From Jaltomata sinuosa (Eukaryota > Streptophyta > Magnoliopsida > Solanales > Solanaceae): 64,000 bases of DNA. Made by a program: the position numbers and the translations under genes. The stretch spans positions 248,001 through 312,000 of the forward strand of contig QJPP01001789.1 of the NCBI GenBank assembly GCA_003996215.1. Reading direction: 5' to 3'. Each line of letters opens with the position of its first letter. Position 1 is the first letter of the stretch. This document shows positions 35,854-46,126 of the stretch, piece by piece. The notes below the pieces were generated by a model. That model had not been told where the DNA came from, did not search any database, and was given only the letters and a program-made list of their open reading frames with translations.

Positions 35854-36392
35854 GCACTGCCTAGAGTAGACAGAAGAGTTATGTTGACCGGAGAGTTGGA
35901 GTACTAGAGTTCATGGTTGGTGATAGTGTGTTCCTTCGAGTATCACCCATGAAGGGCGTGATGAGGTTCGAGAGGAAGGATAAGCTTAGTACTAGACTCA
36001 TTGGGCCATTTGAGATCCTTCATCGCATTGGGGAGGTTTGTTATGAGTTGGCCTTGCCACCTACTCTTTCCAGTGTTCAATCAGTTTTTCATATCTCTAT
36101 GTTATGTTGGTATATTCTGAATGAGTCTCACATGCTTCAGTGTGATTTGGTTCAGTTGGATGAGTCTTTAGCTTTTGAGGAGGAGTCTATTGCTATTTTG
36201 GATAGGCAGGTTAGAAAGTTGATGTCCAAGGAGATCTCGTCAGTTAAATTTCAGTGGCAGCATCATTATGTCTAGGAGGCTACTTGGAATATTAAGACCA
36301 ATATATGGACCCGCTATTCTCGCCTTTTCAAGTCTTCAGGTACTATCTTTTTTCTAACTTTCAAAGATGAAAGTCCTTTTAGTAGTGGATGT
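35854..36392 (+). pseudogene. Chromovirus integrase end and chromodomain
   Basis: This continues the interrupted integrase with SRQKSYVDR, a stop, and then FMVGDSVFLRVSPMKGVMRF (the GPF/Y module with IGPFEILHRIGEVCYELALP). A chromodomain-like tail (about 36150-36330) has SIAILDRQVRKLMSKEISSV, FQWQHH, a stop at 36273-36275, and ATWNIK. Chromodomains of this group steer integration towards heterochromatin. LTR sequence begins at 36393. Confidence 0.88.
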
Positions 36393-39222
36393 TGTAATGA
36401 CCCGGGTCATTTTCCTATTTTTTGTGCTTTTTCCACATTTCAAGCTTTCCCACAGCTACTACAGGCTATTTATGACTTGTTGGGACTGATAGTTTGATGC
36501 CCGGGTTGTTTTTTAGGTCGCTATGGCTGTTTCCCTATTTTAGAACTTGAACTTAGAAAATCTTTGACTTCGATCAACTTTCTTGGTAAACATGCTCAGA
36601 ATTAAATTTCGACGCTCCGTTGGCTCCGGAGCGAGGATTTTGGCCTAGTGGGACCCTTGGTCTGGGTCTTGGTGCTTTCAATTTGGTTTTGTGTTATTTT
36701 CTATGTTTTTAGGTCAGTTTGTCTTGTGGGGTTGGCTTTGGTCAACATTTGGAGAACAAGATCTCGAATGGAAATTCCATCAGCGCTGTTAGCTCCGAAA
36801 TGTTGAATTTAGGCTAGAGGGACCTTTAGTTCGAGTCTCGAGTCTTTCAGACTTATTTTTGGCCTTGGGGTTTCATTTTGGTAAAGGTTTGCCAATCGTT
36901 AGTTTTGGGCGTGGGGCCCACTTTTTATTAAATCGATCTCTGTTGGGATTTTTATCAATTCCATTGAGTCTGGAATGCCATTTTTAGTTGAATAGCTAAA
37001 CTCAATTTTTTTTTGCGGGACTCCGAATGCATTTCTGAGGGTCCATCCATTTCAATGTTTGACAAAGACTTGGCATTGCAGCAGCTGGTTGCAGGTATGG
37101 CGCTTGGCCGCACCTGCGCTGTCCTGTGCGCTCCTGAGTGCCTTCCTGGGCTAGCAAGGCTGTGCGCCTGCGGCATAGTGGGCATAGTGGTCAGTCCGCT
37201 CCTGCGGCGCCTGGGCGCTGTGGCGTGCCCGCGCCTGCGCGTGCATGGGCGACCTGCGTCTGGGCACTGGCAGTTATAAGCTGCCCACTGCTTTGAAAAT
37301 TTATTTCACTCCAACTCTTTTTCTACTCGATTTTCCTCCATTGATTAGAGCTCCAACCTCATAAATTCAACTCCAACTTTCCCCAAGCTTGGTGGTAGTT
37401 ATAATTCGAGTCTGTAGTTGTTTCTTGATTCCTAATTGGTACGTTTCCGCTCTTAAGAATCCTTAATTCTCCATTTTTATTTTTCTTAAACTAGTAGGAC
37501 TTCGGGGATGTTTTGAGCCCCGAAATGAGTCCCGTTCACGCTCAACTTTTGGGTATGGGTTCTTTAACCTATTGCAAACATAAGTGTGATTTTTGTTTTC
37601 TATTTTTTGTGCGAGCCCCGAGCGGCCTGAATTTTTGTATAGCAATATGGATTTTATTCTTCTCGTTTTGACATCTGGATTATGTTCTTGATAGCGTGAC
37701 AGCTTTCTGAGGCTATTCGGAAAGGGAAGGCACACGAGTGACGGTTCGTGTTTGTGGTTCGGCCCCGAGGTAGGTTACGATTTACTTTCCTAGACTGAGT
37801 TTAGTTAGATTTTATATTATATATGTTACTGGAACGTTAAATTAGATTATAGATAGTATTAGGCTTAAATCTTGTGACTTGTATTAAATTGGCCTTTCTT
37901 GATATTAGATTAGGATTATTTCCTGTTATCCTTAGTCTAGGAGCTCGTAGTATGGTTATAACCTGTATAGAATCCCTTGTATTCTTTTAGGAGGTTTTAG
38001 AGGTAGATTTTATGCTTTTAGTAGTTTTCATAGTTAATTTCCATTATTTTTGCCTTATTTATTAGTTGTGCGTGTATTTATAGGCTCGAGGCCATAGCTT
38101 GAATTTGGATGGAGTTTCCAGGTCAGTTCTCTTAGTTGGAGGGTATTTTGTCCTATTGTACCTTGTTGTGTGCTATATTCTCTGAACGTGGAAATTTACA
38201 TGCTCATATTGTATTTACATACCTATCGGTATAGAAAAGAAAGATTTTTGGGGTTTTTTGTTCCAACTTGAGATTTACTACGATTATCGTAATTTGTTTT
38301 TGGATATAAAAGTGTTATCTTGGGTTTTACTACTGATTTTCGAAAGAAAAAGAAAAGTACTACTTTCATGCATTGTTTATAAGCTCGATTTTCCCTTCCA
38401 GGTGCCCCGATGTATCATTTTGGGTTTACCATTATGCACTTGTTGATAAACTCAATGTTCATTTCTAGATGCTCCGATGCATTAGTATCAGATACCGGGT
38501 TCCTATTTGTTTATACTATTATGCACACATGCATCACAGTATCCTTCATCGCATCATATTAGCTTGAGTGTATTTGGATTGTCGGTTGTCTGGATTGACT
38601 TTGTTATTATTTCCTTCTTGTTGGTTTGGTTAGTCCTTTTTTGGTTTTATAACTAGATTAGGTGGATCCCTGTATTTATCTTACTTTCCTGTAATTTATA
38701 TTATATATTATATTTTTATGCTCGGTTGACCTATGATACTTACTGGATACCCATTGTTTTGATACTCATACTACACTCTGCATCTTTTTCTGATGCAGCA
38801 GCACCTAGTACGAGCTACCCCCGTTAATCCTTCCACCATTCGAGGCTTGTTACAGTTTGGATCGTGGTGAGCTCCTAGCGTTTGGAGACTTTAATATTTT
38901 CCATCTATCATTTCTGTCTATATTTTGTATTTTGGATAGACAGAGTCTGTTGCATAGCTACTCCGTACTTTAGACGCTCTTGTACCGGCGACCAGGTCTG
39001 GGTTAGTTCTTTTGTATGTTTTGTCTTCTTAGTCACTTTAGGGCCACTTTTGTATATTTAGTACAATTGGTATGTATATATACTATTGGCCCTATCTCCC
39101 TTATATGTATATCTTCCGCTTTCTTTATTTAAACTGCTTTTATGTCTTCCACATTTTTGGATTTGGCTTGCCTACTGAGAGGTTATGTAGGCGCCATCAT
39201 AGCCCGATTTTGGGTCGTGACA
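36393..39222 (+). mobile_element. 3' LTR of the large chromovirus
   Basis: It begins TGTAATGACCCG and ends GGGTCGTGACA, 2830 bp. It is the partner of 25996-28927, with a GC-rich island (37078-37273), TTATAAG at 37274-37280 and two 67-bp repeat units. The flank CATGT (39223-39227) matches CATAT at the other end with one change. Confidence 0.92.
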
Positions 39223-39417
39223 CATGTGAGTAAAATTTCTAACTCTGACAGCAGCTGACCCACAATTTGGATTGGCAGGAACAGGTGCCTACTAATTAGC
39301 CTGGTTGGTCATCACTTGAGATAACATCTAAATGGCGTTATAAAACTCAGTATTTGTAAATTCATGGTCTGGAGCTGGAGGATTAGCATTGAGAGCGTTG
39401 TTCCTTCATGGAGGCAA
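39223..39417 (-). pseudogene. Chromovirus gag N-terminus, smaller part of the split ORF
   Basis: The minus strand reads a gag start of the Tekay/Del type: PP then RNNALNANPPAPDHEFTNTE, MLSQVMTNQAN, APVPANPNCGSAAVRVRNFT, then HM at the junction. It continues directly into MNPLEYLE at 25995 once the 13.2-kb insertion is removed. The expected start codon is TTG and three in-frame stops are present. At its right edge it abuts plus-strand integrase sequence of another chromovirus, head to head. Confidence 0.8.
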
Positions 39418-40226
39418 CAGTTTCCACTCTAGCATCCAGATGGCTTTGTATGAGGTACTTTGTAGGCGGAGGTATAGATCACCTATTGGCTGGTTTGGGG
39501 CAGGTGAAGCAGCATTGATAGGGCCAGATTTAGTTCATGAGACTATGGAGAAAGTTCAGAGGAAAGTTTGAAGACTGCTCAAAGTCAACAGAAATCCTAT
39601 ATAGATGTGAGGAGAAGAGACTTAGAATTTGAAGTTGATTATTAGGTGTTCCTGAAAGTTTCACCTATGAAGGAAGTGATGAGGTTTAGTAAGAAGGGGA
39701 AGCTTAGTCCCTGATATATAGGTCCCTACAATATTCTGAGGAGAATCGGTATAGTGGCTTCGAGTTGCCAACAAAGTTAGCAGCGGTGCATCCGGTCTTT
39801 CATGCTTTCTTATTGAAACAGTGTTAGTGATCCAACCTCAGTTGTTCCATTAAAAAGTGTGGGTGTGAAGGATAGTCTATCTTGCAAAGAGGTTCAAATT
39901 AAGATTCTTGACTATCAGGTTCATAAGTTGAGAAATAAGAAAGTCACTTCAGTAAAGGTCCTTTGGAGGAACCAGTCAGTTGAGGGAGCTACTTGAGAAG
40001 TAGAAGCAGGTATGAAAAACAGGTACCCTCACCTCTTTCCTTCCTATTCAGTTCCGACTTGAGGTGATAGTTCCACTTTAGTATTCACAATTTCTTCGTT
40101 AGTTGTTCCCTCAGTTTCATGTTCTATCAATCGTTCTTATGTTTCCAGTATGTATGCATGTCTCGTGAATCTATCCCAGCTTGTTGAGTTTTTATTCAAG
40201 GACGAATGATATCAAGTGGTAGACAT
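39418..40226 (+). pseudogene. Chromovirus integrase C-terminus plus chromodomain, heavily broken
   Basis: This region parallels 4740-5402. It starts within the sequence encoding NSFHSxIQMALYE, then has KTAQSQQKSYIDVRRRDLEF, VFLKVSPMKEVMRFSKKGKL and the chromodomain-like ILDYQVHKLRNKKVTSVKVL. Several stops and small deletions occur (for example near 39700-39830). The 3' untranslated part contains a weak polypurine stretch before the LTR at 40227. Confidence 0.85.
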
Positions 40227-42162
40227 TGTAGTATCCTAAAAAGTCTAAGCTAAGAACCAGACCAGAAATCATAAGTGTGAAATTGTCAAAAACTCAGACA
40301 AGATCCATGGACCAAGTCCACGGGCCATAGAAAGTTGTGGACTGACCTTGTGAACCAGTCCTTCATACCAGCAAAATGTTTGAGAACCACGATAGGGATC
40401 CACGAATTGTGGTCTCTACTCGTGGAATCAGACCAGAGCCTCTACATTTTTGCCTGACAACCACGATTGGGATCCACGGATCATGAAATAATCTATGGGC
40501 CATGGTTTTCCCTCGTGGAAGTCAGGCCTGCAGCCTAGTAAAATTGGTGGAAACCATGGATCAGGTTCACGGGCTATGGACTGGTCTACGGACCGTGGTT
40601 CATGCACGTGGAACCTGTGTCGAGTTTTTAGCAGATTTTCATTTAAGTTTTCCAAGGGCATTTTTGTAATTTTCTGCTCCTTTAATTCTCATTTAAGTCA
40701 TTTTAGGCCAAATTAAAATGAATTTACTCACACTTAGTCAGATTCTCATTCATTCTCACGATCAAAGTTCAGAAAAAAAAAAAGAAATAATTCTCTCAAG
40801 CTCCAAGACTTAAGATTCTTTCTCCAATCTTCTACCTTCAAGTTCTAGTTAAGAAAGCTTCAAGTTCAGGTATGTGGGTATTTCATAAGAGTTTTTTCTC
40901 ACCCTTATGCTCAAAACCTCAAGTTTTACTTTGTTTTTCATGAATTTATAAAGTTAGGGTTCTTACCCAATTATGAAATTTCCTCTAAATTCATTTTCCT
41001 TATATGTTATATGATTTCTAATCCTTAATACATGATTTAGCATGAGTTTTTACAAGTATTTCTTAACCCCTTGATTTGAGAATAAACCTAGCATAATTTG
41101 ACCTTATTATATGTTTTAAGCAAGATTGAGCATGTTCAGATAACATGACCTCAAGTGTTTATGAAATTAGCATACCTAGTTCCTCAAGTTATGAATGTTA
41201 GCAAGAACATATTTTTGAACTAGCGTCATGCTATACCTTTAAGAATTATATTTTTATGATATGTATGAGCTCTATAATATATTTCGGGAGTAGTATTTAG
41301 CACCAATCTGATGAGGGTTCTAGATAACTCAAGTGCAGAACTACATTGTCAGCGTGGATTTTATTTTGCCCAATGAGCTCATGATAGTGATTCCACTCTA
41401 AACATGGTCTTATACCCCGGCAAGGTACAGGGCAGTTCTGCCAACTAGGGTATAGAAGTTGGATTTCATATAGCTCACATGGTCTCTGTCGATTACGAGA
41501 TGCTCCCACAAGAATTGTTTTTAAGTTATTAAGTTTACATGACTTCTAGTTTTTAGAGTTCAGACTCAGTGTCTTATGAATTATACTTATGTAATATGAT
41601 CTCAGCTTATAATTTTACTTTGAGTCATTGCACTACAGCTTTTACTACCGTTGCATGAATTTCAGTTATAAGTATGTTTTCAAGTGCATTTAATCATGTT
41701 ATATGTATATCTCACATACTCAGTACATTTCATAGTACTGATCGCATACCTCTTTGTGCTTCATCCTATCATAATGCAGATTTAGGCGCTCGTTTTCGGA
41801 TTCGTGACTAGATACCAACAGGATTTTCATCAGAGTGGTGAGTCCTCATAATTCGAGGACTATTTATAAGTTTTGCTTAGTTTCATGACTTTTTTCAGTA
41901 CTTAGAGTTAGCTGGGGGTCTTGTCCCAGCAACTCATCTTATCAGTTTTTAGAGGCTTTCTAGACATAGTTAGACAGTGTATTCAGATTGATATTTTCAG
42001 GTTTGTTTACTATATTAGATTATGTTGCTCATTACTTCAGTTATGCTTTCTCTATAAAAGTCTATGTATGTTTTAAGTCATGCTAAGTCCAAGAGTTAGC
42101 TTGGGATCACTTGTGGTCTCAGGTTCCGTATTACGTCTAGGGAGTAGGCTTGAAGCGTGACA
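40227..42162 (+). mobile_element. 3' LTR (type 1) of a truncated chromovirus
   Basis: It begins TGTAGTATCC (mutated from TGTAACACCC) and ends GAAGCGTGACA, 1936 bp. It has the type-1 landmarks: a palindrome-rich island (40313-40625), donor-like CAGGTATGTG (40867-40876), CAGTAC...GTACTG (41721-41740) and acceptor-like ATAATGCAG ending at 41779. No 5' LTR was found. Confidence 0.88.
40870..41779 (+). other. Candidate intron within the LTR
   Basis: It begins CAG|GTATGTGGG, ends in a U-rich tract and ATGCAG, and matches the arrangement in the two sibling LTRs. Confidence 0.4.
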
Positions 42163-43447
42163 GCAGGACTCACCAATAGTTGGAAGAATAGAACCTAGTG
42201 TGTTGCTAGATCGTCTATCTGAGTACCTGAATCTATATTATTTGAAATACAGCACCCCCAGCAAAAGGGACATACATACTTACAGAATTATATTGTATGT
42301 AAAATAGTTGAATACAACTTGAAACATAACTGAATAAGAAAGACAGCTCAAGAAATCATAGTCGTATCATGTAAAATAAAAAAGGGTCAAAACATCATTA
42401 GAATGACTTTAACATTCATCTTTCATCATCATTAAGTTCATTATGGGAGTTCTTAGTTTAATCAATATAAATCCACCATGTATTTCACATAGTGTATAAT
42501 CTCAGCCCGATTATCTAAGTCATCTCTATCTTGTCGGGTATGAGAAATACATAACATGTTTTGCTAGCAACGGATCCATAATAAGCCACACCTTGGGACA
42601 TCATGTAGGATTCATCCGAACCAACCAAATGATCCTTATCCTACATTGGCATATGTAGTTTCGTCCATTGTGTTGTAGAATTATGACTTCTCAATTATTA
42701 ATACTACTCCCATCACTACATATACAGTTTAACTCATAATTATATTTAGATTCATAAGCTTAGAAATTATAGGAGACTTACCATGCATGGCATTGGGAGG
42801 TGTTGAGAGGAGAGAATACCCATACTAAGGCTCCCAAAGACGTATAACAAGTATAAAGTTTGAAGAAATTTGAACTTAATATATCGTATTTATAGACTTG
42901 AACTGGGCCTGGACGCTAATGCGTCGCGGTCACCATCGTGGTGACTTGGGTAGCAAGTCATGATGACCATCGCAGTGAATTTCATTGCAATAGGCATCAT
43001 ATCATGGTGCCCCCTACATTTCTATACTTCGTCAATTTTCCTCAACTCCTATTTCTCATGGATTTTTAGCACGGCGCGAGTTCCATTGTGATGAACTTTA
43101 CCGTGTTGATCATCACATCGCGATAACAGGTACGTCCCACACTTAGAACGAACTCGAGGTCCTCTATTATTCTTCATCGCAGGGCTATGAACATTAGTTT
43201 GTTTGGAATCATATCGCGCTCCCTAGTGTCGTGATCATACTTAGAAAATTATTTCATTCTTTACGTAAAACGTGCATAACTTTTTCTATCAAACTCAGAT
43301 TGACGAGTTATTAGATGTGTTGGAATCCAAATACAATTATAGTGTTGAGTATATAATTATCCAATCCTTATCCTCGTCACACCACTTATTCACATTTATT
43401 ATTTGCTATTGGTTCAAACACGTAGTATGAAAATGCGAGGTGTTACA
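42163..43447 (-). mobile_element. Minus-strand Ty3/gypsy LTR, right boundary clear
   Basis: The minus strand starts TGTAACACCTCGC at 43447, a typical gypsy LTR start. About 42905-43235 is rich in short self-complementary words (CGCGGTCACCATCGTGGTGA, CATATCATGGTG). Downstream on the minus strand lies CTATAAATAC (42886-42895), a TATA-like site. The left end does not show the expected TGTCACG-type boundary, so the LTR is probably truncated there. It appears solo. Confidence 0.7.
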
Positions 43448-44210
43448 AATACACACCAAATAAAAATTGATGGCTTGTATGGATCCACCGAGAGTCAGGG
43501 GACCAGGTCCTCTGACTGGAGTTGCAGTTACGAGTACGAAGGTGAAATAGCGGGAAGTAAAGAACACAAGACTTTACGTGGAAATCTCTTTTCTCAAGGG
43601 AGTAAAACCATGACCTACCCTAGTAGGATTTCACCAACCAAACTTCACTAAAAGTTGAGAAACTTCAGATTACAGACTCCAGTAACCCTATGGATTAAAC
43701 TCTTAATCCACTACACTGCAATAACTCTATTATAATGTAAGATGCAATAACTCTACTTCATCACACAGTATTAACTAACTCTAGCTAATACAACATCACA
43801 CAATCAACTTAACTCTAGCTGATGTTTTACAGTCAAAAGAACAAAATACAAAAGACTCAACTAAAGACAAGGAACCATTGACTTCATCTTGATCACGATC
43901 AGGTCCCTTGGTCAGTGAGCTTCTGTTTTCTTTTGGAGCTTGAGCAGCCTTTGCTTTGAGATGAAGAACTTGGATTTGCAAAAACTAGGATTTGGTTAAA
44001 GTGTCTTATTATTTATAAATGAGAGAGCCAAAACCTTAACACATTGCTATTGGTCCAGCAGATTCCAAGGACTGCAGAAACATAGTCCAAAAGCTACAGA
44101 AAGTACAAGTTACAACCGTACCATGTTGACTATTCTTCAAGGCCGCTAGGGGTACCAGGTCCCCCTAAGTGTTTGGCAATCATCAAGACTAAAAAGACCA
44201 TATTACATCA
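43448..44210 (-). mobile_element. 3' LTR of a sirevirus-type Ty1/copia element
   Basis: On the minus strand the LTR begins TGATGTAATATGG at 44210, directly after the polypurine tract AAAAAGGGGGAAAA. It contains GGACCAGGTCC-type words at 43500, 43897 and 44153. The inner end is well defined. The outer end, next to the gypsy LTR at 43447, is approximate. Confidence 0.75.
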
Positions 44211-44370
44211 TTTTCCCCCTTTTTGATGATGACAAACTAAGTTCCCCCTGTCGTCTTTACCTGGTCCTTTTCACGAGTTCCTCCTCTTCGTACCACAGAT
44301 CATACTAAGTTCCCCCTGTCACTGTTACCTGGTCCCAACACTTGTTCCCCATATTAGATGTTCCCCCTAT
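44211..44370 (-). repeat. Repeated polypurine tracts upstream of the sirevirus 3' LTR
   Basis: On the plus strand TTCCCCCT-like runs occur near 44212, 44241, 44310, 44343 and 44361. On the minus strand they are AGGGGGAA tracts. Two lie in a duplicated unit of about 69 bp containing AAGTTCCCCCTGTC and ACCTGGTCC (44240-44267 and 44309-44336). Multiplied polypurine tracts before the 3' LTR are a known hallmark of sireviruses. Confidence 0.75.
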
Positions 44371-44675
44371 CAGTAAATCTTCCCTTTTTTGCATCATAAA
44401 AAAGAGTGAACAGTAAACCAAAAGCAATGATGAGTAACAATGTTAACTCATGCCTCTGGGGAAATACTAACATGAATGAAAGGAGATAGTCAAAGGAAAT
44501 TAGACGCAAGATAAACATCATAACAAGAGCTTCATTTCATTCATTTTGATAGCATTACAAACATTTCACAAGAAAAACATCATTATCAAGACAACACCGA
44601 GGTAGGATAAAAACATGAGGGAATTAGATTGCTAGGAATGGGAACGGAAGCAAGAAAGGGAGGAGGGAAGGTAGA
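44371..44675. other. Sirevirus 3' non-coding sequence
   Basis: An A-rich stretch without an ORF lies between the env-like ORF and the polypurine tracts. No further signal was recognised. Confidence 0.6.
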
Positions 44676-46121
44676 TCATGCCAACTTCTTAAGTAGAAGA
44701 GTCATCCGACTGTTGGCCTCTTCATGAGCATCAAGCATTTTCTGAGTAAGGACCCCGACCTGGTCCCTTAGAGAGGCATTTTCTTCCTGTAGCTTTTTGA
44801 TCTCATCTGAACTGACACCTGGTCCCTCATAGGTGGTTTGCATTTGGGCCTTGAGAGTTACAATCTCAGTATCTCGCTGAGCAATGAGTGCAGTTAAGCG
44901 TTCCAACTCAACAGATGATCGCTTCTTAGAGGCGATCAGATCAGACACAAATGACTTAAAGCCAACTACTCCTTCTCTTTCTACACACTCACACTCCTCA
45001 AATGTTTCTTTGGTGAACATCTGCTTCCTGGTCCCTTGAACACCCTTGCTGGAACGAATTCCAAAATGCAAGAACACTTTGTTCAGAAGATACTCATAGC
45101 CCAAACCATGCTTTCCCTACTTCATAGTGATGATTTTCCTCATGTGGGCAAGCATGATTGCTGGTAATCTTATGGGTTGAAGTGTGACCAACGCTTCCAT
45201 GAGAAACACATCAGAGATGCCAACAATGGTCCTCTTTTCAGTGCGGGGTAGAAGAACTTTGTTGATAAGTTCAAACACCAACTGATACTCTCCCTTCATT
45301 TGCTTCTTCCCCAACCTCTTTCTGTTCAGATTCTTCAACTTTCTGATCTCGTTCAAGAAATTGATGGACGCTGACTGATCCTTCAGGGACTTTAGTCCCT
45401 CTGTTGGTACCTCCAGAATTTGACCAATAATAGATTCATCCAAAAAGATCTCCACTTCATCAACTGTGGTAGTCAGTGACCCTTCAGCCTTGTTGAACAC
45501 CATGTTCACATAGAACTCAGAGACCTCCTTCTTGAATAGTATAGGAACGGGAGGTTCAAACAGATGATCCCATTTCTGCACTTTGACCATGTCTATCATA
45601 TCTGCCATGCCTTTGTGGTCACTGATTTCTGGGTCAAAGACTCGACCATTGAGCACCCTTTGTTTCTTCAAAAGTTCAATCCATTGTACCTGAGTAAGCT
45701 TCTGCTTTTTGGTTTTGGGGATGGACCAGGTTCCTATGTTTGTTCTTCCAGATCATCTCTTTTTCTCTTAGATCCAGAGAGCACATCCTTCTACTGGCTG
45801 GGGACTGAGTCCTTCTTTTTGCTGGGCTTTTTCTTAGGACTTTTTGCAGGTTTCCTTTCCTTTTCCTTTGGAGCAAATGTTTCACCCTTTTTCTTAAAAG
45901 TCTTCCCTTTGGAGAGAGCTTTCTTCCTTGCATTTTGTACACCTTTAACAACATCCTCTTCAGGTTCCTCATCAGACTTCCTTTCTTCTTCCAAGTTAAC
46001 CACCTTTTCTGGTTCAGGATCATCAGACATGACTGTCTTCCTTAACTTCCTCCCTTTCTTAGTACTTTTCTCATTCTCCTTTATGGCAGTTGCCATGTGT
46101 TTTTCAGACCTACTTCGGGTA
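44676..46121 (-). pseudogene. Sirevirus env-like ORF, C-terminal part
   Basis: This is the larger part of an additional ORF downstream of pol. From its upstream end: a lysine/glutamate-rich region (46096-45791, for example KKKGETFAPKEKERKPAKSP), then a globular domain of the kind often called 'putative plant transposon protein' (45671-45117, VFDPEISDHKGMADMIDMVK, VFELINKVLLPRTEKRTIVG). The C-terminus (45104-44676) is predicted coiled-coil (LERLTALIAQRDTEIVTLKA, KKLQEENASLRDQVGVLTQK). Frame changes occur near 45700-45790 and a stop lies near 45116. The N-terminus lies at 51070-51804, separated by an inserted element. The function is unknown. The 'envelope' label is historical, and no transmembrane segment is evident here. 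Confidence 0.75.
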
Positions 46122-46126
46122 CCAGG
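46122..46126. other. Target-site duplication CCAGG, left copy
   Basis: CCAGG directly precedes TGATAACGCC and matches 51070-51074. Confidence 0.92.

Larger units (their letters stand above)
25996..39222 (+). mobile_element. Full-length but degenerate Tekay/Del-type chromovirus (type-2 LTR)
   Basis: Two LTRs (25996-28927 and 36393-39222) bracket a primer-binding site, gag, protease, reverse transcriptase, RNase H, integrase and chromodomain, all on the plus strand. The flanking 5-bp target duplication is CATAT (25991-25995) versus CATGT (39223-39227), one mismatch. Removing the element restores the minus-strand gag reading ...NFTHMNPLEYLE... of the host chromovirus. Within its integrase sits a solo LTR (33276-35848). 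Without that insert the element would be about 10.6 kb. The LTRs differ at well over 10 % of positions in the stretches I compared, and the coding part has many stops, so it is an old insertion. Confidence 0.92.
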
